The position numbers and the translations under genes were made by a program. Below the pieces are notes generated by a model. The model did no database searches, was not told where the DNA came from, and worked only from the letters and a program-made list of their open reading frames with translations. This document shows, piece by piece, positions 1 through 4,976 of a stretch of 5,556 nt of DNA. This stretch comes from JAHDWY01 sp964632865 (lineage in GTDB: Bacteria; Hydrogenedentota; Hydrogenedentia; Hydrogenedentales; SLHB01): the NCBI GenBank assembly GCA_964632865.1, contig CAZWDH010000382.1, positions 1-5,556 on the forward strand, read 5' to 3'. The first letter of the stretch is position 1; every line of letters starts with the position of its first letter.

Positions 1-1
1 A

Positions 2-280
2 TTCGCATTTGGACTCCTGCACGGGTTCGGCTTCGCCAGCGGATTGACGACCGCCGGTATGCCGGTCGCGGAAATTCCGCTGGCGTTGTTGTCGTTCAAC
101 GTGGGCGTAGAATTGGGCCAGCTCGCTTTCGTGGCGCTGATGTTGTTGCTGGTTCGCTCGTTTGAGACGCTGGAGATTCGCTGGCCCCGCTGGGTGGAGT
201 TGAGTCCCGGTTATCTTGTGGGGTGTTTGGGCGCGTTCTGGGTAATCCAGCGCACGGCATTGCTGTTTGGAGGAAACTAA
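2..280 (+). CDS. HupE/UreJ_2-type membrane protein, C-terminal part (5' end outside window)
   Basis: This is the last 92 codons of a gene that starts before the window; the reading frame is open from base 2, so the ATG at 44 is an internal methionine. The fragment opens with FGLLHGFGFASGL (His at fragment residue 7) and continues with FNVGVELGQ (residues 32-40), a pairing I recognise from the HupE_UreJ_2 family of integral membrane proteins. Two hydrophobic segments follow, roughly residues 22-51 and 71-88, the second carrying a WVIQR ending like other members. Family members usually have a large extracytoplasmic N-terminal part, which cannot be seen here. They are predicted metal-transport or metal-handling proteins by relation to HupE, but substrate is not established from this sequence. 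The TAA stop abuts the ATG of the next gene, so the two are almost certainly co-transcribed and translationally linked. Confidence 0.85.
   Translation, partial: FAFGLLHGFGFASGLTTAGMPVAEIPLALLSFNVGVELGQLAFVALMLLLVRSFETLEIRWPRWVELSPGYLVGCLGAFWVIQRTALLFGGN
269..273 (+). promoter_or_regulatory. Shine-Dalgarno site for hupE
   Basis: GGAGG lies 7 nt before the ATG at 281 and sits inside the last codons of the upstream gene. It fixes the start of the 202-residue HupE protein and supports coupled translation of the two genes. Confidence 0.75.
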
Positions 281-889
281 ATGGTATCCCGTTTCGGCAC
301 TTCTCGCCGCAATAGTCTTGGCGTCGTCATCACAACGGCGTTCGCTTGCAGTGTTGCGTGGGCCCATATTGGCGATGGGAGCGCCGGCGGATTCGTCAGC
401 GGCCTTCATCATCCGGTGTCGGGTCTTGATCATATGCTCGCCATGGTGGCCGTGGGGCTCTGGGGCGCTCAACTGGGCATGCCCGCGATCTGGGTGCTGC
501 CGGTAGCCTTCCCTATGATGATGGCGATCGGCGGATTCCTCGGGCTGGTTGGCCTTCCCCTTCCGGGTACGGAGGTAGGGATCGCCCTCTCCGCGGTCGT
601 CCTCGGCATCATGGTGCTCGGCGAGGTGCGTGCGAAACTGGCCGTAGCAATGATTGTGGTGGCCGTCTTCGCGGTGTTTCACGGTCACGCGCACGGCACG
701 GAACTCCCCGAAGGCCAGAGTGCGTTGCTGTACAGCATTGGTTTTGTTATCGCGACCGGACTGCTTCACGCGGTGGGGATTGGTATTGGGTCCATCCACC
801 GTTGGAAATCAGGGCAGATGGTCTTGCGCGCTTCGGGCGCGGCCGTGCTCGTTGGAGGGTGCTTCTTCTTATGGAAAGCCTTCACGTAG
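281..889 (+). CDS. hupE: HupE/UreJ family nickel/cobalt transporter
   Basis: A 202-residue polytopic inner-membrane protein of the HupE/UreJ family, which imports Ni2+ (in hydrogenase and urease systems) or Co2+. Residues 1-28 look like a signal peptide: a basic start, a hydrophobic stretch, and cleavage after A-W-A, leaving His29 as the mature N terminus. Both family signatures are intact: H-x5-D-H at residues 44-51 (HPVSGLDH) and FHGHAHGTE at 133-141, the proposed metal-binding histidines in membrane segments. About six hydrophobic segments are visible, and the length is normal for the family. The ATG at 281 directly follows the stop of the upstream gene and has a good ribosome site. No hydrogenase, urease or cobalamin gene is visible in the window, so which metal is carried cannot be decided here. 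The 3' end overlaps the next gene by 19 nt. Confidence 0.9.
   Translation: MVSRFGTSRRNSLGVVITTAFACSVAWAHIGDGSAGGFVSGLHHPVSGLDHMLAMVAVGLWGAQLGMPAIWVLPVAFPMMMAIGGFLGLVGLPLPGTEVGIALSAVVLGIMVLGEVRAKLAVAMIVVAVFAVFHGHAHGTELPEGQSALLYSIGFVIATGLLHAVGIGIGSIHRWKSGQMVLRASGAAVLVGGCFFLWKAFT
854..859 (+). promoter_or_regulatory. Shine-Dalgarno site for the third HupE-like gene
   Basis: GGAGGG, within the end of hupE, 11 nt before the ATG at 871. It favours that ATG over the in-frame TTG at 802, which has no comparable site and would add a charged stretch ahead of the signal peptide. Confidence 0.6.
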
Positions 890-1509
890 GCTGCCGTTTG
901 ACGCGTTGCGGTTTTGGGGTCCTTGCCTTGCTGGCGTGGCCCGCTGCGGCGCATGCCCACCTGGCTTCCACCGGTTTCGGACCCTTCTACGACGGCCTGA
1001 CCCACCTCATCCTGTCTCCCGATGACCTCTTGGGGATCGCTGCTATGGCGCTGCTGGCAGGTTCTTTGAGTGCCCGGCACGGCCGCTGGGTCTTGTTCGC
1101 TCTTCCTGTCGCGTGGCTGCTTGGAGGCGGGTTCGGCTTGGCCCTGAGTCAGGAAATGCATCTCGACGCCTGGAACGCGGCGAGCATCCTCATCATTGGC
1201 GCTCTTATGGCAGCAAATTGGCGGATGCCGCTGCCGCTTGTGGCGGGCCTGGCGCTTGCGTTGGGAGGACTTCACGGCTTCCTCAATGGCTCCGGACTTG
1301 GCACGAGCACCAACGCCTTGCTCGCGCTTGCGGGGATCGCCTGCGGATGCTTCGTGCTGGTGGCACTCGTCGCGGCCTGTGCGGTGAAGCTGCATGCCAC
1401 GCGCGCCCGGGTCGTGGTCCGAGTCGCCGGAAGCTGGATCGCCGCGATTGGGCTCCTGATGCTCGGCTGGGCGATACGGACCAGCGTTGCTCCTGCTGGT
1501 TTGCCGTAG
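871..1509 (+). CDS. Divergent HupE/UreJ-like membrane protein lacking most metal-binding histidines
   Basis: A 212-residue membrane protein starting at ATG 871, inside the end of hupE. Residues 1-29 form a signal peptide ending A-H-A, so the mature chain would begin with His30, as in its neighbour. The layout copies HupE: a segment FYDGLTHLILSPDDLL (39-54), then several hydrophobic helices (about 54-66, 74-92, 104-115, 121-138, 146-170, 184-202), with LHGFLNGSG at 134-142. Compared with HupE, H-x5-D-H has become H-x5-D-D (His45, Asp51, Asp52) and FHGHAHGTE has become LHGFLNGSG, so only one histidine of each motif remains. The LHGF form instead resembles the first gene of the cluster. From memory, similar SPDDLL-type paralogs accompany other HupE genes, so this may be a regular partner subunit rather than a decaying copy. 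Function unknown; a role with the two upstream proteins is inferred from the overlap. Confidence 0.8.
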   Translation: MESLHVGCRLTRCGFGVLALLAWPAAAHAHLASTGFGPFYDGLTHLILSPDDLLGIAAMALLAGSLSARHGRWVLFALPVAWLLGGGFGLALSQEMHLDAWNAASILIIGALMAANWRMPLPLVAGLALALGGLHGFLNGSGLGTSTNALLALAGIACGCFVLVALVAACAVKLHATRARVVVRVAGSWIAAIGLLMLGWAIRTSVAPAGLP

Positions 1510-1550
1510 GCGGGGACAACTCTACGGTTCGTGGTTGAAACTGGGCCTTA

Positions 1551-1569
1551 CACGGGCGGGACGCCCGTG
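1551..1569. terminator. Palindromic hairpin in convergent intergenic gap (possible bidirectional terminator)
   Basis: A perfect 8-bp inverted repeat, CACGGGCG / CGCCCGTG, with a 3-nt loop GGA, centred in the 99-bp gap between the + strand HupE operon and the - strand fusion gene. The position suits a two-way terminator, but no T-run follows on either strand, so intrinsic termination is uncertain. The rest of 1510-1608 shows no gene. It could instead be a copy of a dispersed GC-rich palindrome. Confidence 0.4.
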
Positions 1570-1608
1570 CTCCTCGGGCGAACGACGGCACCCTTGGCGG
1601 TTTAAGTG

Positions 1609-3792
1609 CTACTTCAATCGCTGTAACGGGTGGTCGTCGGAGTAGAGCAGGTCGTCCTGGATAGTGAACTGGTGGTTTTGGCCGGCGACGTGGAAGTCGA
1701 CGGTGTTGCCTTCGATGGTGTAGGTGCCTTCGACGGTGTCGTTCACGTACATGACGCCGTCGGCCTCGAAGCGCATGCGGTACTTTCCGCCGGTCCACTC
1801 GGAGCCGATGATGGTCTCCGCGTCGATGGGGATGCCGGTGCGGACGATCTCCTCATCGCGGTTGCGGTCTCGATCGCGGCCACCTCTTCGCTCGCGGCGG
1901 ACTACGGGGGCATCGGGATCGTAGGAGTAGTTCACGTAGCCGACGAACATTTCCTGGAACGATTGCTCACCGAAGACGACCGCCTGGCTGGGGTCGGGGT
2001 TCATGGGATTGCGGGCGGAGTTGTCCCACGCGCCGGTGGCGATGATCCGCGACCCGCCGGGCACCTGGATCGGCTTGTCGAAGACGTATTCGGTCTGCCA
2101 ATTGAAGTTGTAAAAGGGAACGGACAGGATGGGCGTGCGCTCGCCGTCGGGGTACTCGATCTCGTAGGCAAACCGTTTTCCGCGGTAGTGCATGTGGGGC
2201 GCAACGCTGAAGAGGAGCGAATCGCGCGCCACATAGTGCGAGGCGGCGGCAGGCGCGTCGGGATCGTTCGGGGGGATCAGGAAATCGACCGTCGTCGCGG
2301 CGCGGGTGCCGAGTTCGCGCTCGGGTTTCTCGTCGTAGAAATAGAGCGCCATACTCGTGCGGTCTTCTTCTGCCTTGCCCGTCGCCGTGTAGTGGAGTTG
2401 GAACTGGAACGTCGATCCCGCGGGGATGAACTTGCCCGTGTTCTCGGGTAGAGGCTCAGGTACGGTTCCTGGCAGATAGTCGGCGAAGTAGCCGTCGAGT
2501 CCGCCGTCGTAGTCGGGCTGCTGATCCTGCAACTCCGGCGGATAGATCAGGAACACCAGCACGTGATGCGCCGCTTCCAGGTTCGTCGGTCGCACGTCCG
2601 CCGCGCGCAGCCACTTGTCTTCCGTGAGCCCGGAAGGCACGTCGATGTAGCGGTAATCGATGATACCGGAGGCGGGCAGTTGCTGCACTTCGGGGAGTTC
2701 CACCACGAGATCGGGTTCGCCCAGACGCCATTTGCCGTCATAGGATTCGGCGACCACCAATTCCAGGGGGTCCTCCTCCCCATCCTTCTCGGCGCCGGCG
2801 TCGATCCACGCCAACAGCGTGCGGGTCTCATCGATGGAAAGGGAGCGGTCGTTGGCGAATTCGTTGACGTGGGGATCGGCGTGCCACGGCGGCATGCGCT
2901 TCGACAGAATCACCTCGCGGATCATTCTGCTGCGGCCCGAAACATCCCGGTGATCTTCAAAGGCGAAGGGGGCGATGTTGCCTTCCGTGTGGCAAGCGAC
3001 ACAGCGTTCGGCGATGATGGGGGCCACGTCTCTCGCGTAGGAAACATCCTTCGGAAGGGGCTTGTAGTCGATCAGGCAGCCTTTGGTCGCTGTGTATGCG
3101 ACAGGAACGGGTTTACCCGCCAGGAACGCGGTCAACGCATCTCGCAGGTAATCCTGGCCACCTTCGGGGCGTTGCGTCGTGTAGTCGATGCGGTCATCCA
3201 GGGCGCCGCGATAAACGATGTCATACGTCGCCGGATCGATGAGCAGCGCCTCGCACGTGCGCTCCACGTCGAGTCCGCCCAGGACAAGCTGGGTTTCATC
3301 CATGAGGACAGGGACGTCCAGTCCGAACTCCTGCAACTCCTCCGTGACGCTTTCGCGGTCATCGTAGGGGCTAGCGTTGATGAGAAGGAACTCGACGCCT
3401 TGCGGCCCGAACTCGGCCATCAGCGCTTCCAAGGTGGGGATGCTCTGGCGGGCGATGGGACAGCCTGTTGCCGTGGAATACAGCACGATAGCGCTGGCCC
3501 CTGCGGCGTACCGGCGCAATTCGTGTGCGCGGCCCCGGTGATCCAGCAAGAGGAAATCCTCCGCCTTCGCCGCCAACTCGCGAGGAGCTTCCGGCTCATC
3601 AACGACCTGGGCAACGTTTGTATCGCGCGGGGCATCAGCATCAGGCGCGTTGGCGGTCGCGACGGAATCGTTCGTCACAGGGGCGTTGTTCGTCACGGGC
3701 ACGCGCGTGCCGTCCACATAGCTGGCGACACCGACAACGATGGAGAACAGGATCAGTGTGGGGAGAACAAATAATACGAGGCGTTTGACCAT
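1609..3792 (-). CDS. Redoxin / cytochrome c / PHM-like copper type II monooxygenase fusion protein
   Basis: A 727-residue protein with one N-terminal hydrophobic segment (residues 4-25, anchor or signal peptide), a Pro/Asn/Asp/Ala-rich spacer (about 30-75), then separate redox modules. Residues 78-228 are a redoxin (AhpC/TSA-like) domain with Cys111 in TGCPIAR, plus Cys180 and Cys239. Residues 247-340 hold one c-type heme motif CVACH (264-268) and RMPPW (Met300 as likely axial ligand). Residues about 360-625 match the copper type II, ascorbate-dependent monooxygenase fold: His409-His410, His467, His533-x-His535 and Met615, the full CuM/CuH ligand set in order and with spacing like peptidylglycine hydroxylating monooxygenase. 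An Arg/Asp-rich linker (632-648) leads to a C-terminal domain. ATG 3792 is chosen because AGGAG lies 11 nt upstream; a TTG at 3801 is only 2 nt from it. Heme attachment implies action outside the cytoplasm. Substrate unknown. Homologs occur in Planctomycetes and Acidobacteria. Confidence 0.87.
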   Translation of the reverse strand: MVKRLVLFVLPTLILFSIVVGVASYVDGTRVPVTNNAPVTNDSVATANAPDADAPRDTNVAQVVDEPEAPRELAAKAEDFLLLDHRGRAHELRRYAAGASAIVLYSTATGCPIARQSIPTLEALMAEFGPQGVEFLLINASPYDDRESVTEELQEFGLDVPVLMDETQLVLGGLDVERTCEALLIDPATYDIVYRGALDDRIDYTTQRPEGGQDYLRDALTAFLAGKPVPVAYTATKGCLIDYKPLPKDVSYARDVAPIIAERCVACHTEGNIAPFAFEDHRDVSGRSRMIREVILSKRMPPWHADPHVNEFANDRSLSIDETRTLLAWIDAGAEKDGEEDPLELVVAESYDGKWRLGEPDLVVELPEVQQLPASGIIDYRYIDVPSGLTEDKWLRAADVRPTNLEAAHHVLVFLIYPPELQDQQPDYDGGLDGYFADYLPGTVPEPLPENTGKFIPAGSTFQFQLHYTATGKAEEDRTSMALYFYDEKPERELGTRAATTVDFLIPPNDPDAPAAASHYVARDSLLFSVAPHMHYRGKRFAYEIEYPDGERTPILSVPFYNFNWQTEYVFDKPIQVPGGSRIIATGAWDNSARNPMNPDPSQAVVFGEQSFQEMFVGYVNYSYDPDAPVVRRERRGGRDRDRNRDEEIVRTGIPIDAETIIGSEWTGGKYRMRFEADGVMYVNDTVEGTYTIEGNTVDFHVAGQNHQFTIQDDLLYSDDHPLQRLK
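1612..1818 (-). other. C-terminal accessory domain of the fusion protein
   Basis: Residues about 659-727 of the fusion protein follow the Arg/Asp-rich linker and alternate short hydrophobic and polar runs with turn residues (KYRMRFEADG, EGTYTIEGN, HQFTIQDD). This looks like a small all-beta module of the lipocalin-like or substrate-sensing kind found appended to secreted proteins. It contains no cysteine and does not belong to the copper core, which is complete before it. The fold assignment is by residue pattern only. Confidence 0.45.
1849..1899 (-). repeat. Low-complexity Arg/Asp-rich linker coding segment
   Basis: Codes for residues 632-648 of the fusion protein, a run made almost entirely of Arg, Asp, Glu and Gly (RRERRGGRDRDRNRDEE). 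It separates the copper domain from the C-terminal module and is likely disordered. Part of it is a degenerate Arg-Asp dipeptide repeat, so its length may vary between strains. Confidence 0.6.
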
Positions 3793-3803
3793 GCTTCGCA
3801 AGA

Positions 3804-3808
3804 CTCCT
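3804..3808 (-). promoter_or_regulatory. Shine-Dalgarno site for the fusion protein
   Basis: On the - strand AGGAG lies 11 nt before the ATG at 3792. It lies too close (2 nt) to the alternative TTG at 3801, so it decides the start. Confidence 0.6.
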
Positions 3809-3815
3809 CGGACGC

Positions 3816-3833
3816 GGTCCGGCTAGCCAGACC
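3816..3833 (-). promoter_or_regulatory. Leader hairpin or operator-like imperfect palindrome upstream of the fusion gene
   Basis: Read on the - strand, GGTCTGG-CTAG-CCGGACC forms a 7-bp stem with one U-G wobble and a four-base loop. The transcribed strand therefore pairs fully, while the other strand has a C-A mismatch. It ends 7 nt before the Shine-Dalgarno site. It could be an RNA structure in the 5' leader affecting ribosome access, or a dyad DNA operator; neither is proven. I found no convincing -35/-10 pair in the 3793-3960 gap. Confidence 0.35.
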
Positions 3834-3860
3834 CGGCGGGATTGTGATGTGATTCCAGAA

Positions 3861-3890
3861 CTGCGTCCCTGCAAGCGTACGCAGGGTTTT
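3861..3890. other. Inverted repeats in the gap between subunit IV and the fusion gene
   Basis: CCCTGC (3867-3872) pairs with GCAGGG (3881-3886), and an overlapping alternative CTGCGT (3861-3866) pairs with ACGCAG (3879-3884). TTTT follows on the + strand (3887-3890), giving a terminator look in the direction in which no gene ends. For the - strand oxidase operon the stem is present but lacks a downstream T-run. It may contribute to a transcript end or processing between the two - strand units. Confidence 0.3.
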
Positions 3891-3960
3891 AGACGCGGAT
3901 CAAGGACGACAGGTTACACGGAATATTCAATCCGCCCAGTGAGAAGACGCGCTGAGGGGG

Positions 3961-4263
3961 TCACCAGGGGATCGCGGGGGTCAGCCACTCTCGCGAGATA
4001 TAGTCTGGCATGATGAGAAAAAACATGATGAGGAGCCAGAAAAATCCGCAAGCGACGAAAATCATGGTGAGCTTGCTGCTGTATTTCACGTTCATGAAGA
4101 ACAGCACGATGAGCAGCGCCTTCAGAATGGCGATGGTGAGCGCAACCACGGGGTTTAGCACCCCGAGATTGAAGAAGGCCATCACGACCGTCAGTATCAT
4201 GAGTATCGTCAATCCACCGAATACTTTAACGTAGGTGCTCGGCGGTACTACGTGCTGTGCCAT
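3961..4263 (-). CDS. ctaF: Cytochrome c oxidase subunit IV (prokaryotic COX4 type)
   Basis: A 100-residue membrane protein with three hydrophobic helices (about 12-32, 36-57, 66-86) and a short hydrophilic N terminus, which is the normal size and layout of the bacterial COX4/CyoD-like subunit of heme-copper oxidases. The family hallmark between helices 2 and 3 is visible as ILKALLIVLFFMNVKYS (46-62). Many homologs have His where this protein has Asn58. The subunit is a non-catalytic structural or assembly component of the complex. The ATG at 4263 is preceded on the - strand by GGAGAG (4274-4279) with a 10-nt spacing. It lies 47 nt after subunit III on the same strand and is the last oxidase gene before a 168-nt gap, so it likely closes the operon. 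Confidence 0.9.
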   Translation of the reverse strand: MAQHVVPPSTYVKVFGGLTILMILTVVMAFFNLGVLNPVVALTIAILKALLIVLFFMNVKYSSKLTMIFVACGFFWLLIMFFLIMPDYISREWLTPAIPW

Positions 4264-4281
4264 GACTCAGATTCTCTCCAT

Positions 4282-4299
4282 GGGCGCGTAGCAGCGCCC
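4282..4299 (-). other. Intercistronic hairpin between subunit III and IV genes
   Basis: A perfect 6-bp stem GGGCGC / GCGCCC with a 6-nt loop lies in the 47-nt gap between the two oxidase genes, just before the ribosome site of subunit IV. It has no T-run, so it is more likely an mRNA-stability or processing element, or chance in GC-rich DNA, than a terminator. Confidence 0.3.
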
Positions 4300-4310
4300 G
4301 CTTCCGTGGC

Positions 4311-4976
4311 CTAGTGGTGGCGGTTAATCAGATACAACAGGGGGAACAGAAACACCCACACGATATCGACGAAGTGCCAATAGAACCCCGTCAGTTCGAC
4401 CTTCATGAAGCTGTGGGGGCCAAACTTGCCTTTCCACGCCAGCACGATGAGCCAGATAAGTAATCCCGCGCCGATGACCATGTGCAACGCGTGCATGCCG
4501 GTCATGATAAAGTACAGGGTATAGAAGAGCTGTACGTTGTTCTCCGCCGCGTTGGGGAAGTGCTCGCTGTGAAAGCTGAAGTTCGGGCCCGGCACGTGAT
4601 TGAAGTCCCACTTGTGCTTATACTCGAAGAACTTGACCACGAGGAAGGTAGAACCCAGCACGAGCGTGGCGAGCAGATAGCGAATCAGGCTCTTTTGCCG
4701 GCCCGTTTGGGCGCTCCACACACCCATGGCCATGGTGAGACTACTAACCAGCAGGACTACGGTATTGAAGGTGCCGAGCATGATATCGAGGTCGGTGCTG
4801 CCCGCGGCCCAGGCATCCGGATACTTGAACCGGTACACGAGGTAGACGGCGAACAACCCGCCGAAGAACATAATCTCCTGGCCCAGGAACAACCACATGC
4901 CGAGGACGGCAGATTCGTTCTGCTGATCGATATCCTCGAAATGATGGGCTACCAGAGAATCGCTGCTATGAGACAC
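4311..4976 (-). CDS. ctaE: Cytochrome c oxidase subunit III
   Basis: A 221-residue inner-membrane protein of the COX3 family, the short bacterial form with five hydrophobic helices (about 23-48, 64-87, 98-117, 148-180, 197-217) that lacks the two N-terminal helices of the mitochondrial protein. Family landmarks seen: an N-terminal HHFEDIDQQ (11-19) before GMWLFLGQEIMFF with Glu34, Glu118 in FFEYKHKW, TGMHALHMVIG (159-169) with two histidines, and VELTGFYWHFVDIVWVFLFP (193-212). Subunit III is non-catalytic; it stabilises subunit I and affects proton uptake. The start is GTG at 4976, inside the end of the subunit I gene (11-nt overlap), with AGGGGG 8 nt upstream at 4985-4990. No other plausible start precedes the first helix. 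The overlap points to translational coupling with subunit I. Confidence 0.94.
   Translation of the reverse strand: MSHSSDSLVAHHFEDIDQQNESAVLGMWLFLGQEIMFFGGLFAVYLVYRFKYPDAWAAGSTDLDIMLGTFNTVVLLVSSLTMAMGVWSAQTGRQKSLIRYLLATLVLGSTFLVVKFFEYKHKWDFNHVPGPNFSFHSEHFPNAAENNVQLFYTLYFIMTGMHALHMVIGAGLLIWLIVLAWKGKFGPHSFMKVELTGFYWHFVDIVWVFLFPLLYLINRHH

Noticed and set aside
802..870. Upstream TTG start extending the third HupE-like protein by 23 residues
   Set aside because: It would put an arginine-rich stretch ahead of a good signal peptide, and the ribosome site fits the ATG at 871.
766..1395. - strand open frame of 209 codons opposite the HupE-like genes
   Set aside because: Rich in Arg, Gln and Pro with no domain; the + strand reading gives clear signal peptides and membrane helices.
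1630..2451. + strand open frame of 273 codons, valine-rich, opposite the same gene
   Set aside because: The composition (Val, Gly, Asp) is what reversed GC-rich codons give; it overlaps the copper domain with its conserved ligands on the other strand.
2563..3774. Long + strand open frame of 403 codons opposite the copper protein
   Set aside because: It is the mirror of a confidently identified gene in GC-rich DNA. The product has no recognisable domain and no ribosome site stands out.
3793..3801. TTG start three codons before the ATG of the fusion protein
   Set aside because: The AGGAG site is only 2 nt away from it, too close, while its spacing to the ATG is workable.
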